37,048 nucleotides of DNA from the NCBI GenBank assembly GCA_965371225.1, contig CBDUXP010000037.1, positions 1 to 37,048 of the forward strand, in the 5' to 3' direction. The stretch's first letter is position 1, and every line of letters starts with the position of its first letter. Under the pieces are notes generated by a model. It saw only the letters and a program-made list of their open reading frames with translations. It was not told the DNA's origin and did not search any database. Both the position numbers and the translations under genes were made by a program. This document shows positions 30,156 to 37,048 of the stretch, in pieces. The stretch comes from CBDUXP01 sp965371225 [NCBI: uncultured bacterium] (GTDB lineage: Bacteria; Abyssobacteria; SURF-5; CBDUXP01).

Positions 30156-31232
30156 ATGGCCGCCGCCGCTCTATCCACCACGGACACCCCCCTCGTGACG
30201 CCAGGCATTCTGCGGCGGCTGCTCGACGATCTTCCCGAAGACAGCTACACGCCGCAGCCGTTGCGCGCACTGTGGATGTTCCCGATCTTCGCGAGTGTGG
30301 TCATCGGCATGGTGGCGATCGTGCAGGTGAACCTGGCGTGGTACTGGGCGCTGCCGATCTCGGTCCTTATCGGCAATTCGATCGCGATGATGGGCCTGCT
30401 CGCGCACGAGATCATGCACGGGGCGACAGTGCAGCCGCGGTGGCAGCAAACGTTCTTCGGCTATTTCGGTTTCGGCCCCTTTCTCGTGTCGCCCGACCTC
30501 TGGAGGTTCTGGCACAACGGGGTGCACCACGGGAACACGAACGTCGGTAACCGCGACCCGGACGGGTTCGGCACCATGAAGCGGTACGAAAAACAGCCGT
30601 CCACGCGCTTTGTGGTGCGGCTCGCGCCGGGGTCCGGCCGGTGGTACAGCTATTTCTTTCTGTTTTACTGGTTCACGTTTCACGGGCAGGTGGTGCTCTG
30701 GATCCAGACCGCGTTCATGAAGGGGTTCGAGCGGTTCCACGCGACGCGCGCAAAGGTCGAGACGTGCCTGTTCATCGGCCTGTGGCTCGCGCTTGGCGTG
30801 GCCGTCGGGTGGCGCCACAGCCTGTTCATCATCGTGATCCCGATGGCCGCGGCGAACTTCATCGCCATGTCCTACATTGCGACGAACCATTTCCTGCGTC
30901 CGCAGACGGACAACACGGAACCGGTCGACAACTCCATGGGCGTGCGCACCATCGGGCTTGTCGACCGGCTGCACTGGCGGTTCAGCCACCACGTGGAGCA
31001 CCATTATTTCCCGGCGATGCCCGGCTCGGGGCTGCCGCGGGTCCGCGCGTGGTTCGACGCGAACGAGCCCGACCGCTTCGTCGCGCCGGCCCATTGGAAA
31101 GCGGTGCACTACCTCTATAAGACGCCGCGGGTGTACAGCACCCCGGACACCCTTACCGATCCGGACGACCCCACGCGGACCGCCGATATCGCCGACGTCA
31201 CCCGCGCGCTGCTGACCGCCCCCGCGCGCTGA
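30156..31232 (+). CDS. Fatty acid desaturase (membrane di-iron)
   Basis: This 358-residue protein has the three histidine boxes of membrane acyl desaturases: HEIMH (84-88), HNGVHH (120-125) and HHVEHH near residue 286. Four hydrophobic segments lie around the boxes. It introduces a double bond into an acyl-lipid or acyl-CoA using O2. The FSHHVEHHYFP pattern is typical of the FA_desaturase family, including lipid delta-desaturases. The ATG at 30156 has GAGG upstream. It is followed 96 bases later by an acyl-CoA dehydrogenase under a similar promoter. Confidence 0.9.
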   Translation: MAAAALSTTDTPLVTPGILRRLLDDLPEDSYTPQPLRALWMFPIFASVVIGMVAIVQVNLAWYWALPISVLIGNSIAMMGLLAHEIMHGATVQPRWQQTFFGYFGFGPFLVSPDLWRFWHNGVHHGNTNVGNRDPDGFGTMKRYEKQPSTRFVVRLAPGSGRWYSYFFLFYWFTFHGQVVLWIQTAFMKGFERFHATRAKVETCLFIGLWLALGVAVGWRHSLFIIVIPMAAANFIAMSYIATNHFLRPQTDNTEPVDNSMGVRTIGLVDRLHWRFSHHVEHHYFPAMPGSGLPRVRAWFDANEPDRFVAPAHWKAVHYLYKTPRVYSTPDTLTDPDDPTRTADIADVTRALLTAPAR

Positions 31233-31251
31233 GCCCCCGGTCCGGGGCCAT

Positions 31252-31324
31252 TTGGGTTTTGGGGGCCCTTCCTTATATAACTACACATAATTACGCGGCA
31301 GTCGCCCGGGCCGCGGGGAGCAGG
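31252..31324 (+). promoter_or_regulatory. Duplicated promoter block, copy B (second acyl-CoA dehydrogenase)
   Basis: TTGGGT (31252-31257), 18 bases, TATAAC (31276-31281), then CTAC and a GTCGCCCGGGCCGCGGG stretch. Relative to copy A it has an extra eight to ten AT-rich bases after TATAACTAC. The ATG of the gene is at 31329. Confidence 0.6.
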
Positions 31325-31328
31325 TGGT

Positions 31329-32462
31329 ATGGATTTCGGGTTCAGTGAAGAGCAGGAAGAGATTCGGCGGCAGGCGAACCGGTTTCTGACCGAGAACTGT
31401 CCGTCCACGCACGTTCGGGAGATGCTGGAGGACGACCGCGGCTATTCGCCCGAGATCTGGGGGAAGATGGCCGAGAACGGGTGGATGGGGCTGACGATTC
31501 CCGAGGAGTATGACGGGGTCGGCCTCGGGTTCCTGGATCTGGTGCTCATCCTCGAGGAGATGGGCCGGGTGAACCTGCCGGGGCCCTTCATTCCCACGGC
31601 GGTGCTAGCGGTGGAGGCGCTGGTCGCCGGCGGCACGGACGCGCAGAAGAAACAGTACCTGCCTCCCATCGCCATGGGGGAGGCCATCTGGGCGTTCGCG
31701 CTCGCCGAGGAGGCGGGCCTGTTTGACGCGGAGGGCGTGCAGACGACGGCCACGAAGGACGGGGGCGACTACCTGCTGACCGGGACGAAACTCTTCGTGC
31801 AGGATGCGCACAACGCGCAGCACCTGATCGTCGTGGCGCGCACGGGCGGCACGGGGGATGAGGGGATTTCGTGCTTCATCGTCGACGCGAGCGCGCCGGG
31901 GCTGAAGACCACGCTGCTCAAGACCATGGACGGGTCGCGCAAGCAGTGCGCCGTCGAACTGGAGAACGTGCGCGTGCCTGCGGCGAACCTGCTGGGCGCC
32001 GAGGGCGGCGGCGCCGGCATCGTGCACGCGGTGGTGAGCAAGGCATGCACCGCGCTCAGCGCGGAAGCCGTCGGTGGGGCGCAGTGGGCGCTGGACACGA
32101 CGGTCGAGTACGCGAAGACGCGCATCCAGTTCGACAAGCCCATCGGCAGCTTCCAGGCGGTGAAGCATCCGCTGGCGGACATGCTGCTGCACCTGGAGAG
32201 CAGCAAGAGCATTACGTACTACGCCGCGTGGACCCTCGACGAGGACCATGAGGAGAAGGACTCCAGCGTCGCCATGGCCAAGGCGTACACGTCCGACGCG
32301 TTCCGCGACGCCACGTATCAGGGGATCCAGCTCCACGGCGGCATCGGCTTCACGTGGGAGCACGACATGCACCTGTACTTCAAGCGCGCGAAGAACACTG
32401 AGTTCATGTTCGGCGATCCCACGTACCACCGCGAACGCATCGCGACGATCCTCGGCTACTAA
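31329..32462 (+). CDS. Acyl-CoA dehydrogenase family protein (second)
   Basis: This 377-residue protein has the same fold: EEQEEIRRQANRFL at the N-terminus, GWMGLTIPEEYDGVG (about 51-65), a middle beta domain with FALAEEAG in place of the usual FALTEPxAGSD, and TRIQFDKPIGSFQAVKH (about 260-276) with the FAD-binding arginine. The C-terminus GDPTYHRERIATILGY lacks the YEGT catalytic-Glu motif, so it may be a non-canonical or heteromeric subunit. Its 3' end (32407-32463) is duplicated at 33047-33103. It shares a promoter block with the desaturase. Confidence 0.9.
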   Translation: MDFGFSEEQEEIRRQANRFLTENCPSTHVREMLEDDRGYSPEIWGKMAENGWMGLTIPEEYDGVGLGFLDLVLILEEMGRVNLPGPFIPTAVLAVEALVAGGTDAQKKQYLPPIAMGEAIWAFALAEEAGLFDAEGVQTTATKDGGDYLLTGTKLFVQDAHNAQHLIVVARTGGTGDEGISCFIVDASAPGLKTTLLKTMDGSRKQCAVELENVRVPAANLLGAEGGGAGIVHAVVSKACTALSAEAVGGAQWALDTTVEYAKTRIQFDKPIGSFQAVKHPLADMLLHLESSKSITYYAAWTLDEDHEEKDSSVAMAKAYTSDAFRDATYQGIQLHGGIGFTWEHDMHLYFKRAKNTEFMFGDPTYHRERIATILGY

Positions 32463-32463
32463 C
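32407..32463. repeat. 57-bp direct repeat, proximal copy (dehydrogenase 3' end)
   Basis: Matches 33047-33103 at 54 of 57 positions (offset 640). This copy is the true 3' end of the second acyl-CoA dehydrogenase, including its TAA stop. The three differences produce H/Y, and two synonymous changes. Confidence 0.9.
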
Positions 32464-32590
32464 AATGCGGACTGCGGGCTGCGTCTTTCGCCATCACTCG
32501 GCGGGTTTGGCGCACCTCGCGGCATTCACCGGTGGCGGTCGTTTTCGTGGGAGATAGACCCGCGCTGTAGATCAACTGAATCGGTCCTCC

Positions 32591-33040
32591 ATGAGTGAAG
32601 ACGCGCACCTCCGCGCAGAGATCGAAGAGATCGTGGACCGGGAGTCGCGGGCGTGGGACACCCAGGACGCAGACTTGCTGATGACGGTATGGCATCCGGA
32701 CATGGTCTGGCCATGGCCGCCGGGGCCGCGTGACCATGATCCGATGTCGTGGGCGATCGGGTTCGGCCGGTTCGACTACGACCGTTGGCGCGGTTTGTGG
32801 CAAGGTCTGTTCGACTCGCATGTGCTGGTGCACAACAGGCGCGTCATCCAGCGAATTGAGATCTCGCCCGAGGGCGACGGGGCGTTCGCCGTGGTCGACA
32901 TCGATACGTTGTGGCGCGCCGCCGACGGCACGGAAGGCCACTGGTGCGGGCGGGTCTGTAAGGTTTACACCCGCCTCGACGCCGGCTGGAAGTGCATCAT
33001 GCACACCGGCGTACTGGACTACGACGCACCGCCGGCCTGA
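32591..33040 (+). CDS. SnoaL-like / nuclear transport factor 2-fold protein
   Basis: This 149-residue protein has the NTF2/SnoaL pattern: IEEIVDRESRAWDTQDADLLMTV as the first helices (residues about 10-32; here only ends quoted), HPDMVWPWPP, and a beta sheet with AFAVVDIDTLWRAADG and CGRVCKVYTRLDAGWKCIMHTGVLDY. SnoaL-like proteins bind small hydrophobic ligands and can act as isomerases, dehydratases or hydrolases. It lies directly after the second acyl-CoA dehydrogenase and is bracketed by the 57-bp repeat of that gene's end, so it probably arrived as cargo. Its stop overlaps a start codon of a 20-codon frame carrying the repeat (TGATG). Confidence 0.8.
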   Translation: MSEDAHLRAEIEEIVDRESRAWDTQDADLLMTVWHPDMVWPWPPGPRDHDPMSWAIGFGRFDYDRWRGLWQGLFDSHVLVHNRRVIQRIEISPEGDGAFAVVDIDTLWRAADGTEGHWCGRVCKVYTRLDAGWKCIMHTGVLDYDAPPA

Positions 33041-33102
33041 TGCGCGTGTTCGGCGATCCCACGTACTACCGGGAACGCATCGCGACGATCCTGGGCTACT
33101 AA
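33040..33102 (+). pseudogene. Remnant of the dehydrogenase 3' end, as a 20-codon coupled frame
   Basis: From the ATG overlapping the SnoaL-like stop this segment encodes MRVFGDPTYYRERIATILGY and a TAA stop. All but the first few residues equal the C-terminus of the second acyl-CoA dehydrogenase, with one H/Y change. It may be an inert remnant that marks the distal edge of an insertion, or by chance a translated micropeptide. Confidence 0.6.
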
Positions 33103-33103
33103 C
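33047..33103. repeat. 57-bp direct repeat, distal copy
   Basis: Partner of 32407-32463, 54 of 57 identical. Its stop codon runs straight into the TAACCCC/GGGGTTA hairpin that separates it from the convergent propeller gene, as the 3' end of an original dehydrogenase gene would. Confidence 0.9.
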
Positions 33104-33123
33104 CCCGCCGCGCCGGGGGGTTA
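33100..33123. terminator. Hairpin TAACCCC ... GGGGTTA between convergent genes
   Basis: Perfect 7-bp arms (33100-33106 and 33117-33123) with a 10-base GC loop. It contains the stop of the dehydrogenase remnant on the plus strand and the stop of the propeller gene on the minus strand. A bidirectional terminator is likely, though T-runs are absent. Confidence 0.45.
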
Positions 33124-36100
33124 CAGAATCGGGAAGGTGACGACGATCCCGTTGGCGCCCACAGCGTACGTGCTGCAGCCGCCGCTGTTGCACGCGCGGA
33201 CGCGGTAGAAGAAGGTGCCCTCCCCCTGACCGGTAACGGTGTGCTGCAGGGCGTTGCCGCTGAACACCTGCACCGCGTCGCTGAAGTCCATCAGCGTGGC
33301 TTCTTCCAACTCGTAGAACTGCGTCTGCCCGCCGCCGGGTGACGCTGTCCAGGTGAGGTCGTACGTGCCATCGTTGTCGGCCGCGGGGACCGTCAAGGTA
33401 GCCACAGGATCAGGCGCCAGCAGCGTGACGGTCACGTTCTGCGTGTCCGCTGCCATGTTCCCGTTGCCATCGTCCGCAGTCCAGGTGACGACGGTGAGGC
33501 CCACGGGGAACGTCTTCGGCGCATCGCTGATGGCGTTGACCACGCCGCACAGGTCGCTCAAATCGGGGATGCCAATGTCCACGGCGGCACCCAGCGGGTC
33601 GGTGGTGTCCACGTTCACATCCGCCGGTGCGGTGATGGAGGGTGCGAGCGTGTCCTGCACGGTAATTTGCACTGTGTCCGAACTGGTGCTGCCGCTGCCG
33701 TCCGTGACGACCAACTGAATCTCTTCGCTGACCAGCGGGAACGCCAGGGACAGCATGGCGCCGTGCCCGATGACCTCGTCCCCTCCGCCGCGGCTCCATT
33801 CGTACTGCACGATGTCGGCCGTGCCGTTGGGATCGGTGGACGCCGTCCCGTCCAGCATGACCACCGCCGTGCCGCCGCCCGTGCACTCGACGACCTGATC
33901 CGCCCCGGCGTTCGCCACCGGCGGCGCGTTCGCTTCGATCGCGATCGTGCCGGACGTGGCCGCACAGCCGGCGTCATCCGTGGCCTGCACGCGAATGGTG
34001 TAGTCGGCTGCCGGGGTCAGCCCGCTGGGAATGGTCCATTCGACGAAGCCCACGTTCGGCGTGTCCGCCGCGATGGACGCCACCACGGAGGCGCCCTGCA
34101 AGAGGTCCACGTTCACCGTGCCGCCCGAAAGGGTCGTGCCCGTCCAGAGGATCGTGGCTTGCCCCGGACTCGTGAGCGTCGCCCCGGCCGCCGGGCCCAG
34201 CACATTGAGCGAGCACCCGCCCGCCAGGCAGTTGTCCGCGAGGAAGATGTCGTCCGCGAAGTTCGTGTCGTCGGGCACCAGGTTCCCGGCCTCCGACATG
34301 AAGACCAGGGCGCGTCCGTCGCCGGTGATGGCGGGCCAATCGCAATCGTTGTCGGCCAACTCACCGCTCGCGTTGACGCTCACCCTCTCGGTGACGTTCG
34401 TCAGGCGATCGCGCACGTAGACCTGCGGGATCGGGGGAGGCACGAAGATCGGGCCGGGGTCGACGATGATGAACTCGCCGCCGGTGACGATGCCGGGTAC
34501 GAGTTGGTACACGGTGGAGGTAAACGCGACGAAGCGCCCATCCGCGTTGATGGCCGCCAGGTGCGCGAAGCCCCCGCCGCCGGATACGGTCCCCGTCGAG
34601 TCCACGTTCACCTGCTCGGTCGTGCCCGTCTCGCGATCGTGCACGAAGATGCCGCCGAAGCTGCCGGTGTCCTCCGGCACGAGATTCGGCGCGATGGACA
34701 CGAACAGCACGAACCGCCCGTCGACGCTGCTGCCCAGGTGGCCGGAGAAATCAAGGCCTTGCTCGCCGATTGAATTCACGCTCACGCGCTCAGTCGTGCC
34801 CAGGAGCCGGTCGCGCACGAACGCGTCGTCCACGCCGTTGGTGTCGTCAGGCACCAGGTTGCTCGCCGCAGCGTCGAATGCCACGAAGCGTCCGTCCGCA
34901 CTGAGGCTCGAGGAGAAGGCGTAGTTGTTGCCCTGGTTCCCGGCCGAATCGAGGCTAATGCGTTCCGTGGTGCCCATGAACCGGTCACGCACGAACACGT
35001 CGCCGATTGCGTTGGTATCGCCGGGCACCAGGTTAGTGGCTTCGGAGTAGTAGCTGACGAAGCGGCCCGTCACGTTGATGGCCGCTTCAAGGGACGGCCC
35101 GTTGGCCTCGCCGCCGGCGGAGTCGACGCTGACCCGCTCCGTGCTGCCCGTGAGCCGGTCGTGGACGAAGATATCTGTGGTCGCATTGCCGTCGCCAGCG
35201 ACCAGGTTCGTGGCGTCGGAGTAGAAGCTGACGTAGCGGCCGTCCGCGTTGATCTGCGGATCGAACGAGCCGCCGCCCACCGCCTGCGCCCCACCGGAGG
35301 CCACGCTCACGCGCTCCGTGATGCCGGTCCACCGGTCGCGGACGAAGATGTCGCTCAGGCCGTTCGAGTCGTTGGCCACCAGATTCGCGGCCGTCGAATC
35401 GAATGCCACGTACCGCCCGTCCGCGCTCGCGCTGGGAATATCCGAATCGTTGTCCGCCTGCAGGCCGTCGGAATCCAGGCTCACCCGCTCCTGCACGCCA
35501 CACGGCTGCGCCAGGCAATTGGCCGCGACGAAGATATCGAACACGCCGTTCGTGTCATTCGGGACCAGGTTCGGCGCCCCCGAATAGAAGCCGACCAGGC
35601 GGCCGTCCGCGCTGAAGCTCGGTGCCAGCGACGTGCTACCCAGGGCCTCGACCCCCATGGCGTCGACGTTGACCCGCACCGTCTGCCCCGACGCCCGGGC
35701 GTGCACGAAAATGTCGTTGGCGCCGTTCGCGTCCCCGCTGACCAGGTTGCTCGCGATGGACTGGAACGCCACGAACTGCCCGTCGGCGCTGAGACTCGAG
35801 TCGCCCGAGACGCCGTTCGCTTCCACACCGGCCGAATCCACGCTCACCCGTTCCGTGGTCCCCGCGCCGAGTTCATGCACGAACACGTCGCCGGCGGCAT
35901 TGGTATCCCCCGCCACCAAATTGGAGGCGTCGGACCAGAAGCTCACCACGTGCCCGCCTGCGCCGAGCCGCGGATTGAAAGACGCGCCATTCGCCTCCAC
36001 TCCCATCGTGTCGACGCTTACGCGCACCGTGGCTCCCGTACTCCGGTCACGGACGAAGATATCGTCCGCGGCGTTCGCATCGCCCGCCACGAGGTTGGTC

Positions 36101-37047
36101 GCGGTGGATTGGAAGGCCACGAACCGCCCGTCGGCGCTCACGTCGGGGAGTCCTGATGGGCCATTCCCTTCCCCGCCTGCGGACGTCACACTCACGCGCG
36201 TGATGGCGCCCGTGGTGCGATCGTGAATGAAGACGTCCTGGGTGGCGTTGGAATCCGCGGCCACGAGGTTGGTCGCTTGCGAGGCGAAGGCGACGAACAG
36301 GCCGTCGGCGCTGATGCTGGGAGATCCCGAGCCCCCCCCGGTCGCCTGCTGGCCGGCCGAGTCGACGCTCACCCGCACCGTGGTGCCCAGCACGCGGTCG
36401 TGGACGAAGACGTCATTGAGTCCATTCGTATCCCCGGCGACGAGGTCCGCCGCCGTCGACTGGAAGGCCACGAAGCGTCCGCTTGCGCTGACGCTCGGGG
36501 CGAGGGAATTGCCGGTGGCCTGGTTGCCGGCGGAATCCACGCTGACGCGCTCGGTGACGCCGGTGATGCGATCCCGCACGAAGACATCGACGTTCAAATT
36601 CGTATCGCCAGCCACCAGCGTGGTCGCATTCGACTGGAAGGCCACAAAGCGCCCGTCACCGCTCATGGAGGGTAAGAAGGAGGACTCGTCCGCCTGGCCC
36701 CCGGCCGAATCGACGCTGGCGCGGTCGAGGACGGCGCAGTCGGCCGCCGGTGCGACGATGCTGTAGCCGAGCTGCGCGGAGACGTTGGTGGGATCAATGA
36801 CGCCGGCGGTGCGCACGTCCATCTGGACGATGTGCGGGCCGACCATGCCCATGGTGTTCCACGTGAACGTGTCGGCCGCGCTGTAGGCCTGCAGCACGCC
36901 GCCGTCCACGGAGAATTGGAACTCATAGGCGCCCGTGCCGGCCGCGCCCTCCGCGAAGAAGAGCACCGGCGCCCCCTCGGCCTGGGGACTGTGCGGGTCA
37001 ACGGTCAACCTGACCCCGACCGTGGCCGCCAGCAGGTTCACGGTCAC
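33121..37047 (-). CDS. Secreted multi-domain protein: 14-blade beta-propeller, Ig/PKD/HYR/FN3 domains (5' partial)
   Basis: This reading frame is open at the window edge, so the N-terminus and signal are missing; 1308 residues are seen. A short Ig-like part is followed by 14 repeats of about 45-58 residues with the pattern SADGRFVAF, NLVAGDTN, DIFVRDR and ERVSVDSAG, the TolB/PD40-type blade. Blades 7 and 14 end in NCLAQPC and NCLAGGC, which divides the array into two sets of seven. Then come a Kre9-like Ig domain, a PKD-like domain (VANAGADQVVECTGG), an HYR domain (APSITAPADV to NVTV) and a C-terminal FN3 domain. Proteins of this type are exported and thought to act at the surface; no catalytic site is visible. 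Confidence 0.85.
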   Translation of the reverse strand: MTVNLLAATVGVRLTVDPHSPQAEGAPVLFFAEGAAGTGAYEFQFSVDGGVLQAYSAADTFTWNTMGMVGPHIVQMDVRTAGVIDPTNVSAQLGYSIVAPAADCAVLDRASVDSAGGQADESSFLPSMSGDGRFVAFQSNATTLVAGDTNLNVDVFVRDRITGVTERVSVDSAGNQATGNSLAPSVSASGRFVAFQSTAADLVAGDTNGLNDVFVHDRVLGTTVRVSVDSAGQQATGGGSGSPSISADGLFVAFASQATNLVAADSNATQDVFIHDRTTGAITRVSVTSAGGEGNGPSGLPDVSADGRFVAFQSTATNLVAGDANAADDIFVRDRSTGATVRVSVDTMGVEANGASFNPRLGAGGHVVSFWSDASNLVAGDTNAAGDVFVHELGAGTTERVSVDSAGVEANGVSGDSSLSADGQFVAFQSIASNLVSGDANGANDIFVHARASGQTVRVNVDAMGVEALGSTSLAPSFSADGRLVGFYSGAPNLVPNDTNGVFDIFVAANCLAQPCGVQERVSLDSDGLQADNDSDIPSASADGRYVAFDSTAANLVANDSNGLSDIFVRDRWTGITERVSVASGGAQAVGGGSFDPQINADGRYVSFYSDATNLVAGDGNATTDIFVHDRLTGSTERVSVDSAGGEANGPSLEAAINVTGRFVSYYSEATNLVPGDTNAIGDVFVRDRFMGTTERISLDSAGNQGNNYAFSSSLSADGRFVAFDAAASNLVPDDTNGVDDAFVRDRLLGTTERVSVNSIGEQGLDFSGHLGSSVDGRFVLFVSIAPNLVPEDTGSFGGIFVHDRETGTTEQVNVDSTGTVSGGGGFAHLAAINADGRFVAFTSTVYQLVPGIVTGGEFIIVDPGPIFVPPPIPQVYVRDRLTNVTERVSVNASGELADNDCDWPAITGDGRALVFMSEAGNLVPDDTNFADDIFLADNCLAGGCSLNVLGPAAGATLTSPGQATILWTGTTLSGGTVNVDLLQGASVVASIAADTPNVGFVEWTIPSGLTPAADYTIRVQATDDAGCAATSGTIAIEANAPPVANAGADQVVECTGGGTAVVMLDGTASTDPNGTADIVQYEWSRGGGDEVIGHGAMLSLAFPLVSEEIQLVVTDGSGSTSSDTVQITVQDTLAPSITAPADVNVDTTDPLGAAVDIGIPDLSDLCGVVNAISDAPKTFPVGLTVVTWTADDGNGNMAADTQNVTVTLLAPDPVATLTVPAADNDGTYDLTWTASPGGGQTQFYELEEATLMDFSDAVQVFSGNALQHTVTGQGEGTFFYRVRACNSGGCSTYAVGANGIVVTFPIL

Positions 37048-37048
37048 G

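Noticed and set aside
33667-36766. Several plus-strand frames opposite the propeller gene
   Set aside because: They mirror the repeats of the propeller gene and carry no domain signature of their own.
33121-37047. Regular repeats considered as a CRISPR or minisatellite array
   Set aside because: The repeat period is about 130-175 bases, in frame, and encodes beta-propeller blades with variable codons; there are no uniform spacers.

Overview
This window is GC-rich, densely coded bacterial DNA with no rRNA, tRNA, CRISPR array, transposase or integrase that I can see. A Gram-negative respiratory heterotroph is likely: there are lipobox lipoproteins, a CxxCH c-type cytochrome, a Coq4-type ubiquinone protein, YceI, Trk potassium uptake, acyl-CoA dehydrogenases and a desaturase. 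The content fits Pseudomonadota or a neighbouring GC-rich phylum; the sequence alone does not settle the lineage.

Layout. (1) 111-3372, minus strand: an eight-gene sulfur-carrier operon. In transcription order it holds an Rrf2 regulator, a ThiS/MoaD/CysO-like carrier ending in Gly-Gly, a JAMM metallopeptidase, DsrE, DsrF, DsrH, a TusA-like protein and a MoeB/ThiF-like E1 enzyme. (2) 3580-7196: an FG-GAP repeat gene wedged against the 3' end of coq4 and bounded by a 40-bp direct repeat of the coq4 end, then YceI and an AT-richer orphan trypsin-like protease. (3) 7233-9415, minus: a trans-sulfuration PLP enzyme behind a clear promoter and SAM-I riboswitch, and a methyltransferase. (4) 9709-17345, minus: two zinc-ribbon membrane proteins, a FapA/DUF342 protein, TrkA, TrkH and a membrane-anchored alpha/beta hydrolase, closely packed. 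(5) 17612-20296: a c'-type cytochrome divergent from a cupredoxin-like secreted protein, a small helical protein and two tandem lipoproteins. (6) 20408-23680: an MFS exporter, then an AT-richer DarTG (DNA ADP-ribosylation) toxin-antitoxin pair. (7) 24002-33103: an acyl-CoA dehydrogenase, a giant MscS-type channel, a ZntB/CorA transporter, a fatty acid desaturase, a second acyl-CoA dehydrogenase and a SnoaL-like gene. (8) 33121 to the window edge: a secreted protein with 14 beta-propeller blades plus Ig/PKD/HYR/FN3-type domains, open at its 5' end.

How genes work together. The left operon looks like a merger of the CysO/Mec/MoeB protein-thiocarboxylate route with a DsrEFH/TusA persulfide relay. 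With the SAM-riboswitch-controlled PLP enzyme nearby, sulfur assimilation is a theme of the left third. The desaturase and second acyl-CoA dehydrogenase share a duplicated promoter block, suggesting joint control of acyl-chain metabolism.

Most unusual signal. At two unrelated loci (coq4 and the second acyl-CoA dehydrogenase) a single accessory gene sits directly downstream of a housekeeping gene, and a second copy of that gene's last 13-19 codons lies on the far side in the same orientation. Both distal copies keep a stop codon and show mainly synonymous or conservative changes. This looks like a repeated mode of cargo acquisition that replaces the host gene's 3' end.
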